Shown: positions 1 through 8,442, counted from the first letter of the stretch. The stretch: DNA of 35,622 bases from Streptomyces sp. SID8352 (GCF_009862265.1 NZ_WWGX01000033.1:1-35622), one strand, 5' to 3'. Notes: a model not told the origin generated them from the letters alone. Numbers and translations are program-made.

Positions 1-203
1 CCGCTGCGCACGGGCGTGGTCACGGCCGCGCCGCCGGTGCAGGTCCAGCCGTCCAGGCCGGACTCGAACCCGCCGTTGCGGGCGAGTTCCGCGTCGGCCG
101 CACGGGCGGCCGACGAGATGACGGTCAGACCGGGCACGGCGAGAGCCGCAGCGGTGACCAACGCGATCAGCGGACGACGCGTCAGTGGTCTGGAGCGATC
201 CAC
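1..203 (-). CDS. Secreted carbohydrate-binding protein, probably chitinase (5' end only)
   Basis: Only the first 67 codons are inside the window; the gene runs off the left edge. GTG start at 203, preceded by CCGGAGG with about 5 nt spacing. An upstream ATG is out of frame. The N terminus has Arg residues (DRSRPLTRR), a hydrophobic stretch (LIALVTAAALAVPGLTVI) and an Ala-X-Ala type cleavage region near residues 33-36, so it is an export signal. The mature start, ELARNGGFESGLDGWTC, is typical of the carbohydrate-binding modules at the front of Streptomyces chitinases and related glycoside hydrolases. The promoter holds a DasR-type palindrome, which fits a chitinase. The catalytic domain is not visible, so the enzyme class (probably GH18) is inferred. 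Confidence 0.72.
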   Translation of the reverse strand, partial: MDRSRPLTRRPLIALVTAAALAVPGLTVISSAARAADAELARNGGFESGLDGWTCTGGAAVTTPVRS

Positions 204-248
204 AAATGCCTCCGGACATGGGGGAGATGGGGAGGGCGGAGCGCGTTC

Positions 249-277
249 AACTTGGTCCAGACCAATGTGGTTGTCAA
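249..277 (-). promoter_or_regulatory. Promoter of the chitinase-like gene with embedded DasR-type (dre) palindrome
   Basis: Read on the minus strand, a perfect -35 TTGACA (272-277) is followed after 17 nt by CAAGTT (249-254) as a possible -10. The spacer and -10 contain the palindrome TTGGTC-CA-GACCAA (252-265). This is the core of the dre operator (TGGTCTAGACCA type) bound by the GlcNAc-responsive GntR regulator DasR and found as direct repeats in Streptomyces chitinase promoters. A bound repressor here would block RNA polymerase. A second half-copy, TGGTCTGGA, lies at 186-194 inside the signal peptide region. Confidence 0.65.
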
Positions 278-290
278 CCCCTCGCGCGGA

Positions 291-749
291 TCACCCTGCG
301 TTCCCGCCCGTCGCGAGCGCCGCCGCGGCCTCGTGCATCGCCAGCTCCAGCAGGCCCGGATCGGTGAGCGTGCCGGTGCCGTCCGGGGGGATCAGCCAGC
401 GGATTCCGCCGGTCGCTGGCCGTCCCGGATAGGGCACGACGATCCAGGTGCCGACCCCGGCGGTCCGGATTCCGGTGCCGAGCCAGCGGGCCGCAGTGCC
501 GGGCGGCACGAAGAACCCGGTCCGGGCGTCGCCGAAGTCGGCGAGCACCGGACCGGGCTGGTCGAGGACGCGGGTGAGCACGTCCAGGGTGGGGTGGCCG
601 AGCCGGCTCGGCAGGATGAGCACGTCCCAGCGGTGTCCGGCCGGGAGCAGCGCGACCCCCAGGGGGTTGCGCTCCCACTCCCTCCGGCAGGACTCGGGAT
701 CGGGTGCGGCGGATGCCAGCCAGGCGAGCGCGGTCTGCGCACCGGGCAT
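291..749 (-). CDS. Small conserved actinobacterial protein, primase-polymerase-like
   Basis: 152 residues from ATG at 749, with GGGAGG seven nt upstream. The open frame extends further upstream, but that part is Arg/Pro-rich and has no RBS. The protein is soluble, with no signal peptide or membrane segment. Conserved-looking blocks are CRREWERNPLGVALLPAG near the N terminus, then LADFGDARTGFFVPPGTA, WIVVPYPGRP and RWLIPPDG. I recall similar short proteins in streptomycetes that are annotated as hypothetical or as bifunctional DNA primase/polymerase N-terminal-like. The match is to family style only; no catalytic acidic triad can be assigned, so the function is open. It lies between the chitinase-like gene and the polyamine operon with its own RBS. 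Confidence 0.7.
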   Translation of the reverse strand: MPGAQTALAWLASAAPDPESCRREWERNPLGVALLPAGHRWDVLILPSRLGHPTLDVLTRVLDQPGPVLADFGDARTGFFVPPGTAARWLGTGIRTAGVGTWIVVPYPGRPATGGIRWLIPPDGTGTLTDPGLLELAMHEAAAALATGGNAG

Positions 750-951
750 GTGAGGACCTCCCTGTTCACTGGTGGACGCGGGTTGCGTCCACCAGGGAGA
801 CGGGGCCCCTCGGCGGGCATTACGCGGCTTCGGACGGCCCGTTGGGGTGAGCCGGGTCACAGCCGCCGGAGCCAGTCGCCTCCGCAGCAGCGCGCCCGTC
901 CCGCCCGGCCGGGGCCCGCTCCCTGATCCGGCCTGGTCCAAACGAGAGGCC

Positions 952-2379
952 CTAGCTGTCGAAGCCCAGGCCCAGCCGGTCCATGGTGCGCAGCCACAGG
1001 TTGCGGTGCCCGTCATGGGTGTCGGCACGGGCCAGGGACCACTGGGTGAGCGCGATCCCGGCCCAGGCGAACGGCTCGGGCGGGAAGGGCAGCGGCCTGC
1101 TGCGGACCATCTCCAGTTCGGTGCGCTCGGTGCGCTCCCCGGCGAGCAGGTCGAGCATCACCTCGGCGCCGAACCGGGTCGCGCCGACGCCGAGCCCGGT
1201 GTAGCCGGCGGCGTAGGCGACCCGGCCCCGGTGGGCGGTGCCGAAGAAGGGCGAGAAGCGGGAGCAGGTGTCGATGGCGCCGCCCCAGGCGTGGGTGAAG
1301 CGGACGCCCTCCAGTTGCGGGAAGCAGGTGAAGAAGTGGTCCGCCAGCCGGGCGTATGTCTCCGGGCGATCGTCGTACTCGGCGCGCACCCGGCCCCCGT
1401 AGGGGTAGACGGCGTCGAAGCCGCCCCAGAGCACCCGGTTGTCGGCGGAGAGCCGGAAGTAGTGGAACCGGTTGGCGCTGTCGCCGATCCCCTGCCGGTT
1501 CCGCCAGCCGACGGAGGCGAGCCGGGCCCCGGTGAGGGGCTCGGTCATCAGGGCGTAGTCGTAGACCGGGACGGTGTAGGGGCGCACCCGCCGCACCAGG
1601 CTGGGGAAGACGTTGGTGCCCAGGGCCACGGTGCGGGCGCGGACGCCGCCGTAGGGGGTGCGGACGGACATGCCGGGGCCGTGCTGCCGCAGAGTCAGGG
1701 CGGGGGTGTGCTCGTGGACGCGGACGCCCAGGCCGAGGCAGGCGCGCTTGAGGCCCCAGGCGAGCCGGGCCGGGTTGAGCATGGCCACGCCCCGGCGGTC
1801 CCACAGCCCGGAGCGGAAGGTGGGCGAGTCGATCTGCTCCCGCAGGGCGTCGGCGTCCAGGTGGGTGTAGCCGTCGGCGAGGCCCCGGGCCTCGATCTCC
1901 CGGTGCCAGGCGGTGAGTTCGCGGGCCTGGTACGGCTCGGTGGCGACGTCGATCTCGCCGGTCCGCTCGAACCCGCAGTCCAGGGAGTACCGGGCGACGG
2001 CGTCCTCGACGGCGTCCAGGTTGCGGGCGCCCAGGTCCTCCAGCCGGTGGATCTCACCGGGCCAGCGGGCGAGGCCGTTGGCCAGTCCGTGGGTGAGGGA
2101 GGCGGCGCAGAAGCCGCCGTTGCGCCCGGAGGCGGCCCAGCCCACCTCGCGGCCCTCCAGCAGCACCACGTCCCGCCCGGGGTCGCGCTCCTTGGCGAGC
2201 AGCGCGGTCCACAGGCCGCTGTAGCCGCCGCCGACGACCAGCAGGTCGCAGCCGGTGGGGCCGGTGAGGGCGGGTTCGGGGCGGGGGCGGCCGGGGTCGT
2301 CCAGCCAGTACGGGACGGGCCGGACGCCGGCCAGGGACGCGGTCCGGTCACTGCTGCCGCTCATGGCTCTCGGGGCCAT
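952..2379 (-). CDS. FAD-dependent amine oxidoreductase (DadA/PuuB-like), polyamine operon
   Basis: 475 residues; ATG at 2379 with GGGAG eight nt upstream (a second in-frame ATG at 2364 is less well placed). The Rossmann FAD-binding motif VVGGGYSGLWTA is at residues 48-59, followed by the E of VVLLEG. GRNGGF and a C-terminal AAGYTGLGVGATRFGAE segment are typical of the DAO/gamma-glutamylputrescine oxidase group. It is last in a six-gene operon after aldehyde dehydrogenase and potDABC. In that setting it most likely oxidises putrescine or gamma-glutamylputrescine to the aminoaldehyde with release of ammonia and H2O2, feeding the dehydrogenase encoded at the start of the operon. No gamma-glutamylputrescine synthetase is in the window, so whether the substrate is free or glutamylated cannot be decided. 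Confidence 0.85.
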   Translation of the reverse strand: MAPRAMSGSSDRTASLAGVRPVPYWLDDPGRPRPEPALTGPTGCDLLVVGGGYSGLWTALLAKERDPGRDVVLLEGREVGWAASGRNGGFCAASLTHGLANGLARWPGEIHRLEDLGARNLDAVEDAVARYSLDCGFERTGEIDVATEPYQARELTAWHREIEARGLADGYTHLDADALREQIDSPTFRSGLWDRRGVAMLNPARLAWGLKRACLGLGVRVHEHTPALTLRQHGPGMSVRTPYGGVRARTVALGTNVFPSLVRRVRPYTVPVYDYALMTEPLTGARLASVGWRNRQGIGDSANRFHYFRLSADNRVLWGGFDAVYPYGGRVRAEYDDRPETYARLADHFFTCFPQLEGVRFTHAWGGAIDTCSRFSPFFGTAHRGRVAYAAGYTGLGVGATRFGAEVMLDLLAGERTERTELEMVRSRPLPFPPEPFAWAGIALTQWSLARADTHDGHRNLWLRTMDRLGLGFDS

Positions 2380-2426
2380 GATGTCAACTCCCTACGAGGT
2401 GCGCCGGGGGCGCGGTCGGCCCGCGC

Positions 2427-3227
2427 TCACGCCCGGTGGCGGTTCCGGCGGTTGCCGACGGCCATGGGGACCAGGACGAACAGTACGGCGACGACGAACA
2501 TGGCCGTCCCGATGACATTGATCTGAACGGGTGTTCCGCGCTGCGCCGATCCCCAGACGAACATGGGGAAGGTGACGGTGGAACCCGCGTTGAAGTTGGT
2601 GATGATGAAGTCGTCGAAGGAGAGGGCGAAGGCGAGCAGCGCGCCCGCCGCGATGCCGGGGGCGGCGATCGGCAGGGTGACCCGGACGAAGGTCTGGAAG
2701 GGACCGGCGTAGAGGTCCTGCGCGGCCTGTTCCAGCCGGGGGTCCATCGACATGACGCGCGCCTTGACGGCCGTCACCACGAAGCTGAGGCAGAACATGA
2801 CGTGGGCGATGAGGACGGTCCAGAAGCCCAGCCTGGCACCCGTGTTGAGGAACAGGGTGAGCAGCGAGGCGGCCATCACGACCTCGGGCATGGCCATCGG
2901 CAGGAAGATCAGCGAGTTGACGGCGCCGCGGGCGCGGAAGCGGTAGCGGACCAGCGCGAAGGCGATGGCGGTGCCCAGCGCGGTGGCGCCGAGCGTCGCC
3001 CAGAGGGCTATCCGGAGGCTGAGCGAGAGGGAGGCGCAGAGCCCGGCGACCCCGCACGGGTCCTTCCAGGCGTCGGCGGAGAACTGCTGCCAGGCGTAGT
3101 TGAAGCGCCCGTTGGGCTTGTTGAAGGAGAACACCGTGACGACGGCGTTCGGCAGCAGGAGGTAGGCGAGCGTCAGCAGTCCGGCGATCACCACCAGATT
3201 GCGCTTGAACCAGTTGACGAGGGCCAT
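2427..3227 (-). CDS. potC: Spermidine/putrescine ABC transporter permease PotC
   Basis: 266 residues; ATG at 3227, two nt after the potB stop (TAGCGATG), so translation is probably coupled. The frame can be read far upstream, but that part is a shadow of potB and potA. About six membrane segments are visible: LVVIAGLLTLAYLLLPNAVV first, later IALWATLGATALGTAIAFAL, VVMAASLLTLFL and AMFVVAVLFVLVPMAV last. The cytoplasmic EAA loop reads EQAAQDLYAGPFQTFVRVTLP followed by IAAPG, which contacts the ATPase. FALSFDDFIITNF near the C terminus is typical of PotC. The C terminus ends in a short basic tail (NRRNRHRA). Confidence 0.92.
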   Translation of the reverse strand: MALVNWFKRNLVVIAGLLTLAYLLLPNAVVTVFSFNKPNGRFNYAWQQFSADAWKDPCGVAGLCASLSLSLRIALWATLGATALGTAIAFALVRYRFRARGAVNSLIFLPMAMPEVVMAASLLTLFLNTGARLGFWTVLIAHVMFCLSFVVTAVKARVMSMDPRLEQAAQDLYAGPFQTFVRVTLPIAAPGIAAGALLAFALSFDDFIITNFNAGSTVTFPMFVWGSAQRGTPVQINVIGTAMFVVAVLFVLVPMAVGNRRNRHRA

Positions 3228-3229
3228 CG

Positions 3230-4159
3230 CTAAACCAGCTCCTCCGTCCCCGACCTGCGGATGTAGAAGGTGACCATGGCGAGGATCGCTGCCATGAGGA
3301 GGAACGAGAGGGCCGCCGCCGTCGGATAGTCCAGCACCCGAAGGAACTGCGACTGGATCACGTTGCCGATCATTCCGGTGTCGGCGGAGCCGAGCAGGGA
3401 GGCGTTGACGTAGTCGCCGGTGGCGGGGATGAAGGTGAGCAGGGTCCCGGCGACGACGCCGGGCATGGACAGCGGGAGGGTGACCCGGCGGAAGACGGTG
3501 GCGGGGCGGGCGTAGAGGTCCCCGGCGGCCTCGTGGAGCCGTCCGTCGATGCGCTCCAGCGAGGTGTAGAGGGGCAGGATCATGAACGGCAGGAAGTTGT
3601 AGGTGAGGCCGCAGACCACGGCGAGCGGGGTGGCCAGCACCCGGTCGCCGGAGGTCCAGCCGAGCCAGGCGGTGACGTCCAGGACGTGCAGGGTGTTCAG
3701 GAGGCCGACGACGGGTCCGCCGTCGGCGAGGATCGTCTTCCAGGCGAGGGTGCGGATGAGGAAGCTGGTGAAGAACGGCGCGATCACCAGGATCATGATC
3801 AGGTTGCGCCAGCGGCCCGCCCGGAAGGCGATCAGGTGGGCGAGCGGGTAGCCGAGCAGCAGGCACAGCACGGTCGCGGAGGCGGCGTAGGCCACCGAGC
3901 GGAGGAACTGCGGCCAGTAGGCGGACAGGGCGTCCCAGTAGGTGGCGAAGTGCCAGGTGACCTCGTAGCCCTCCTCCAGGGAGCCCGTCTGCACGGAGGT
4001 GGACGCCTGGTAGACCATCGGCAGCGCGAAGAAGACGAGCAGCCAGAGCATGCCGGGCAGCAGCAGCCAGTACGGGGTCAGCCGGCGGCGCCGACGCGGG
4101 GGCACCGCCTCGGGGGCGGGCGGGGCGGGTGCCGGCGGCGCCTCGCTGAGGGTGCTCAT
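3230..4159 (-). CDS. potB: Spermidine/putrescine ABC transporter permease PotB
   Basis: 309 residues; its ATG at 4159 overlaps the potA stop by 4 nt (ATGA). It has a Pro/Ala-rich cytoplasmic N terminus of about 25 residues, a basic patch RRRRR, and then about six membrane segments beginning with YWLLLPGMLWLLVFFALPMV. The EAA loop EAAGDLYARPATVFRRVTLP followed by LSMPGVVAG is intact. LIRTLAWKTIL and GDYVNASLLGS are typical of PotB. It pairs with PotC to form the membrane channel. Confidence 0.92.
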   Translation of the reverse strand: MSTLSEAPPAPAPPAPEAVPPRRRRRLTPYWLLLPGMLWLLVFFALPMVYQASTSVQTGSLEEGYEVTWHFATYWDALSAYWPQFLRSVAYAASATVLCLLLGYPLAHLIAFRAGRWRNLIMILVIAPFFTSFLIRTLAWKTILADGGPVVGLLNTLHVLDVTAWLGWTSGDRVLATPLAVVCGLTYNFLPFMILPLYTSLERIDGRLHEAAGDLYARPATVFRRVTLPLSMPGVVAGTLLTFIPATGDYVNASLLGSADTGMIGNVIQSQFLRVLDYPTAAALSFLLMAAILAMVTFYIRRSGTEELV

Positions 4160-5346
4160 CGGGCGGCCCCGTCCCCGGCCGCGTCCCGGGCCTCCGCCGT
4201 CCCGGCGAGCGGGGACTGGGCCGCGTCCAGGCCGAAGGTGTGGGCCGGGTCCCAGTGCAGGACCACCTCGGCGCCGGGGACCAGCCGGGTGTCCCGGTCG
4301 ATGTTCTGGACATAGACCTCGAAGCCGGGGCAGGCCGCGCAGTCGACGAGGTACTGGGTGGAGACGCCGATGAAGCTGGTGCCGGTGATCCGTCCGCGGA
4401 GCCGGTTGCGGCCCTCGGGGACCGAGTCGGCGTCGTCGGCGTGGGTGATGCCGGCCTTCTCCGGGCGGACGCCGATGAGGACGGTGCCGCCCCGGCCCAC
4501 CGGGGCGGGGCAGCGGGCGGCGGGCAGCACCAGGCGGTCCCCGGCGGCCCGCGCGACGACGTCATCCCCCGAGCCGCCCTCGGCCTCGGCCGCGATCAGG
4601 TTGGAGGTGCCGAGGAAGTTGGCGACGAAGGTGGTCCGGGGGTTCTCGTAGAGGTCGGCGGGGGCGCCGAGCTGCTCCACGCGTCCGCCGTTCATCACGG
4701 CGACCGTGTCGGCCATCGTCATGGCCTCCTCCTGGTCGTGCGTGACGTGCACGAAGGTGATGCCGACCTCGGTCTGGATGCGTTTGAGCTCCAGCTGCAT
4801 CCGGCGGCGCAGCTTGAGGTCGAGGGCGCCGAGCGGTTCGTCGAGCAGCAGCACCCGGGGGTGGTTGATCAGGGCGCGGGCGACCGCGACGCGCTGCTGC
4901 TGCCCGCCGGAGAGCTGGTGCGGCTTCTTGCGGGCCTGCTCGCCGAGCTGGACGAGTCCGAGCATCTCGTCGACCTGCTTCTTCACGCCCCTGACGCCGC
5001 GCCTGCGCAGTCCGAAGGCGACGTTCTCGAAGATGTCGAGGTGAGGGAAGAGGGCGTAGGACTGGAAGACGGTGTTCACCGGCCGCTTGTACGGCGGCAG
5101 GGCGGTGACGTCCTGGTCGCCGAGGTGGACGGTGCCGGTGCTGGGCTCCTCCAGCCCGGCGATCATGCGCAGGGTGGTGGTCTTGCCGCAGCCGGACGCG
5201 CCGAGCAGGGCGAAGAAGGAGCCCTGGGGCACGGTCAGGTCGAGCGGGTGCACGGCGGTGAAGGAGCCGTAGGTCCTGCTGATGCCGGTGAGGCGGACGT
5301 CGCCGCCGCGGCCGGTCGCGTCTGTGCTGGTCCTCATCGTCGTCAC
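4156..5346 (-). CDS. potA: Spermidine/putrescine ABC transporter ATPase PotA
   Basis: 396 residues, normal for PotA with its C-terminal TOBE-type domain. The GTG start at 5346 overlaps the potD stop (GTGA); an ATG at 5337 is a possible alternative. Walker A GASGCGKT is at 49-56, Q-loop Q95, signature LSGGQ 145-149, Walker B LLLDEP with D169/E170, and the switch His in HVTHDQEEA. The sequence after about residue 245 (NFLGTSNLIAAEAE) and the block IGVRPEK belong to the regulatory domain. ATP hydrolysis here drives polyamine import through PotB/PotC with PotD as the receptor. Confidence 0.94.
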   Translation of the reverse strand: MTTMRTSTDATGRGGDVRLTGISRTYGSFTAVHPLDLTVPQGSFFALLGASGCGKTTTLRMIAGLEEPSTGTVHLGDQDVTALPPYKRPVNTVFQSYALFPHLDIFENVAFGLRRRGVRGVKKQVDEMLGLVQLGEQARKKPHQLSGGQQQRVAVARALINHPRVLLLDEPLGALDLKLRRRMQLELKRIQTEVGITFVHVTHDQEEAMTMADTVAVMNGGRVEQLGAPADLYENPRTTFVANFLGTSNLIAAEAEGGSGDDVVARAAGDRLVLPAARCPAPVGRGGTVLIGVRPEKAGITHADDADSVPEGRNRLRGRITGTSFIGVSTQYLVDCAACPGFEVYVQNIDRDTRLVPGAEVVLHWDPAHTFGLDAAQSPLAGTAEARDAAGDGAAR

Positions 5347-6590
5347 GCCCCCGTGAGCTTCGCGAACTTCTCTTCGCAGGCCGTCTCTTCCTTCGCGCCG
5401 AGCGAGCGGAAGGAGTGGGACCCGGCCTGCATGGCCCGGTCGGGAATGATCAGCGGGTTCTCCGCCGCGTCCTCGTCGATCCTCGCCAGTTCGTCCTTCA
5501 CCCCGTCGACGGGGCAGACGAAGTTGATGAACGCGGCCAGCTCCGCGGCCTGCCGGGGCTCGTAGTAGTGGTCGATGAGCCGTTCGGCGTTGGTCTTGTG
5601 CCGGGCCCGGTTGGGGATCAGCAGGTTGTCGCTGGAGGTGATGTAGCCGCTCTCGGGGATGACGAAGCCCACGTCCGGGTTGTCCGCCCGGAGCTGGACG
5701 ATGTCACCGGCCCACGCGAGGCAGGCCGCCAGATCGCCCCTGGTGAGGTCGGAGGTGTAGTCGTTGCCGGTGAAGCGGCGGATCTGGCCCCGGTCGACGC
5801 CCTTCTGGAGCCGGGCGACGGCCGCGTCGTAGTCGTCGGCGGAGAAGCGGGACGGGTCCTTGCCCATGTCCAGCAGCATCATGCCCATGGTGTCGCGCAT
5901 CTCGGTGAGGAAGCCGACGCGGCCCTTGAGCCGGGGGTTGTCGAGCAGGTCGGAGACCGAGCGCACCTCGATCCCGTCCAGGGCCTCGCGGTTGTAGGCG
6001 ACGACCGTGGAGATGCCCTGCCAGGGGTAGGAGTAGGCGCGCCCGGGGTCCCAGTCGGGGCTGCGGAACTGGGCCGAGAGGTTGGCGAAGGCGTGCGGCA
6101 GGTTGGCCGGGTCGAGCTTCTGCACCCAGCCCAGCCGGATCAGCCGGGCGGCCAGCCAGTCGGTGAGGACGATGAGGTCGCGGCCGGTGTCCTGGCCCGC
6201 GGCGAGCTGGGCCTGGATGCGGCCGAAGAACTCGCTGTTGTCGTTGATGTCCTCGTTGTAGGTGACCTTGACGCCGGTGCGGCGGGTGAACGCCTCCAGC
6301 GTCGGATGGCGCCGGCCGCTGTCGTCGACGTCCATGTACTCGGTCCAGTTGGAGAAGGTGACGGTCCGCTCCTCCTCGGACCGGTCCTCGGCGGCGGTGC
6401 CGCCCCCGGTCCGGCCGGCCGGGGGGATGCCGCAGCCGCCCAGCGCCAGGGCACCGCCGGTCGCGAGCGCCCCGCCCGCCGAGGCGCGCAGCAGCGAGCG
6501 CCGGGTGAGGGCCGCCCTGCCGTTGGTGAGGCTGCGCCGCAGGGCGGCCGCTCGGGCCGGGGAGAGGCGGTCGGGCTCGTACTGCTCCAT
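5343..6590 (-). CDS. potD: Polyamine-binding lipoprotein PotD
   Basis: 415 residues; ATG at 6590. The N terminus carries a twin-arginine signal (TRRSLLRAS, Arg30-Arg31), a hydrophobic stretch and the lipobox LGGC with Cys53, so it is a Tat-exported lipoprotein, the usual style for Streptomyces PotD. The mature protein opens TVTFSNWTEYMDVDD and contains DLIVLTDWLAARL, GRVGFLTEMRDTMG and SGYITSSDNLLIPN, all typical of PotD-type solute receptors. It lies 56 nt downstream of the aldehyde dehydrogenase and overlaps potA by 4 nt. A truncated paralogue of this gene lies at 15280-15510. Confidence 0.93.
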   Translation of the reverse strand: MEQYEPDRLSPARAAALRRSLTNGRAALTRRSLLRASAGGALATGGALALGGCGIPPAGRTGGGTAAEDRSEEERTVTFSNWTEYMDVDDSGRRHPTLEAFTRRTGVKVTYNEDINDNSEFFGRIQAQLAAGQDTGRDLIVLTDWLAARLIRLGWVQKLDPANLPHAFANLSAQFRSPDWDPGRAYSYPWQGISTVVAYNREALDGIEVRSVSDLLDNPRLKGRVGFLTEMRDTMGMMLLDMGKDPSRFSADDYDAAVARLQKGVDRGQIRRFTGNDYTSDLTRGDLAACLAWAGDIVQLRADNPDVGFVIPESGYITSSDNLLIPNRARHKTNAERLIDHYYEPRQAAELAAFINFVCPVDGVKDELARIDEDAAENPLIIPDRAMQAGSHSFRSLGAKEETACEEKFAKLTGA

Positions 6591-6646
6591 GCGCGTGGTG
6601 CCCTTCCGGGTGGTCGGCCGCGGTCGGCGGCCGGGCGTCGTGGTGG

Positions 6647-8182
6647 CTATCGGTCCCCGAAGACGGTGCGGTGCCAGTCCTTGCGGACCACCGCGGTGTT
6701 GTCGAACATGACGTGCTTGAGCTGGGTGTACTCCTCGAAGGAGTAGGCGGACATGTCCTTGCCGAAGCCGGACGCCCTGTAGCCGCCGTGGGGCATCTCG
6801 CTGATGATCGGGATGTGGTCGTTGACCCAGACGCAGCCCGCCGCGATCTCCCGGGTGGCGCGGTTGGCGCGGAACACGTCCCGGGTCCAGGCGGAGGCCG
6901 CGAGCCCGTAGGGGGTGTCGTTGGCCAGCCGGATGCCCTCGTCGTCGCCGTCGAAGGGCAGGACGACCAGGACGGGGCCGAAGATCTCCGCCTGGACCGC
7001 CTCGCTGTCCTGGGGGGCGCCGGCGATCAGGGTGGGCCGGTAGTAGGCGCCCGCGGCGAGGGCTCCGCCGGGCGCCGCGCCGCCGGTCACGACGCGCGCG
7101 TAACCGCGGGCGCGGTCGACGAACCCGGCCACCCGGTCCCGGTGGGCGTGGCTGACCAGCGGACCGAGGTCGGTGCCGGGGGCGAAGGGGTCACCGACGC
7201 GGACGGTGTCCATGAGGGCGGCGGTCCGCTCGACGAACGCCTCGTACAGGGGCCGCTGCACATAGGCGCGGGTGGCGGCGGTGCAGTCCTGGCCGCTGTT
7301 GATGAGGGCGCCCGCGACGGCCCCGTTGACGGCGGCGTCCAGGTCGGCGTCGTCGAAGACCACGAAGGGCGCCTTGCCGCCGAGTTCGAGGTGGACGCGC
7401 TTGACGGTGGCGGTGGCCAGCTCCGCGACCCGGCGGCCGACGGCGGTGGAGCCGGTGAAGGAGGTCATGGCCACGTCGGGATGGGAGACGAGGTGCTCCC
7501 CGGCCACCGGCCCGGTGCCGGTGACGATGTTGACGACGCCGTCGGGCAGCCCCGCCGAGGTCGCCGCCCACGCGAACATCAGCGAGGTCAGGGGGGTGGT
7601 CTCGGCGGGCTTGAGGACGATGGTGTTGCCCGCGGCGACGGCCGGGAGGATCTTCCAGGCGGCCATCTGGAGCGGGTAGTTCCAGGGGGCGACGGAACCG
7701 ACGACGCCGATGGGCTCGCGTCGGACGTACGAGGTGTGGCCGCCCTCGTACTCCGCCGCCGCCTGGCCCTGGAGCCGCCGGGCGGCGCCCGCGAAGTAGG
7801 CGGTGTTGTCGATGGTGCCGGGCACGTCGAACTCGCGGGTGAGCTTCAGCGGCTTGCCGCACTGGAGGGACTCGGCGCGGGCGAGGTCCCCGGCCTGTTC
7901 GGCGAGGACGGCGGCGAAGCGGTGCAGGACGTCGGAGCGTTCGCCGGGGGTCGCCCCGGCCCAGCCCGGGAACGCCGCGCGGGCGGCGGCGACGGCCGCG
8001 TCCACGTCCGCGGTCCCGGCCAGCTCGTAGGTCAGCACCGCGGCGCCGGTCGCCGGGTCGACGACGGTGCGGGTGGCGCCCGAGGTGCCCCGCGCCGGGC
8101 GACCCGCGATGTACTGCGCCCCCTCGGCGAAGCGGTCCCCGGACGGGAGGCGTCGGGGGGTGGCGTGACCCCGATCGGGCAT
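6647..8182 (-). CDS. Gamma-aminobutyraldehyde-type aldehyde dehydrogenase, first gene of polyamine operon
   Basis: 511 residues from ATG at 8182, preceded by GGAGGA with good spacing. The frame stays open further upstream but across the promoter, so the downstream start is right. It shows the full aldehyde dehydrogenase signature: APWNYPLQM for the cofactor site, FTGSTAVG, catalytic Glu in LELGGKAP, and nucleophile Cys300 in [11 protein letters not shown]. The ending, SEMPHGGYRASGFGKDMSAYSFEEYTQLKHV, is typical of aminobutyraldehyde dehydrogenases. It probably oxidises 4-aminobutanal (or its glutamyl form) to GABA using NAD. A second gene of the same type is at 15662-17101. The exact aldehyde substrate is inferred from the context. 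Confidence 0.92.
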   Translation of the reverse strand: MPDRGHATPRRLPSGDRFAEGAQYIAGRPARGTSGATRTVVDPATGAAVLTYELAGTADVDAAVAAARAAFPGWAGATPGERSDVLHRFAAVLAEQAGDLARAESLQCGKPLKLTREFDVPGTIDNTAYFAGAARRLQGQAAAEYEGGHTSYVRREPIGVVGSVAPWNYPLQMAAWKILPAVAAGNTIVLKPAETTPLTSLMFAWAATSAGLPDGVVNIVTGTGPVAGEHLVSHPDVAMTSFTGSTAVGRRVAELATATVKRVHLELGGKAPFVVFDDADLDAAVNGAVAGALINSGQDCTAATRAYVQRPLYEAFVERTAALMDTVRVGDPFAPGTDLGPLVSHAHRDRVAGFVDRARGYARVVTGGAAPGGALAAGAYYRPTLIAGAPQDSEAVQAEIFGPVLVVLPFDGDDEGIRLANDTPYGLAASAWTRDVFRANRATREIAAGCVWVNDHIPIISEMPHGGYRASGFGKDMSAYSFEEYTQLKHVMFDNTAVVRKDWHRTVFGDR

Positions 8183-8270
8183 GTCGGCTCTCCTCCGTGC
8201 ACCCCTGCGCCCGGCCCCGGAGGGGGCACCGGACGGGGGGCGGCGTGGTACGGGCTCGATGTGAGAGCCG

Positions 8271-8337
8271 ATCCTGACAGAGCACCGGACCACCAACAAG
8301 TGATTCCGTTGTTGCCTTTTGGTTACGCGACGGAATC
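8271..8337 (-). promoter_or_regulatory. Promoter and operator candidate of the polyamine operon
   Basis: On the minus strand TTGTTG (8294-8299) and CAGGAT (8271-8276) are separated by exactly 17 nt and make a plausible -35/-10 pair about 90 nt before the aldehyde dehydrogenase ATG. Just upstream lies a long dyad, GATTCCGT (8302-8309) and ACGGAATC (8330-8337), plus a shorter one, CAACAA/TTGTTG (8294-8314), which overlaps the -35. The long dyad resembles the one in front of the AsnC-type regulator at 17212-17249. I infer a regulator-binding site; none has been shown. Confidence 0.5.
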
Positions 8338-8442
8338 TGTCGACCAGATCTCGAGTCGCCACGGAAAAGGGCGAACGGAGCGTCCGTGGCGCGTGCCAGA
8401 CTCGCCTGCGAAGGACATGGGACGGCACGGAGGGACGGGGAC

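Noticed and set aside
930..945. dre-like TGGTCCAAAC after the FAD oxidoreductase gene
   Set aside because: Only one half matches, it is at the 3' end of an operon, and it has no promoter context.
2427..4565. Fusion of PotC with a 446-residue upstream extension
   Set aside because: The extension is a shadow of potB and potA; the ATG at 3227 directly after the potB stop is the natural start.
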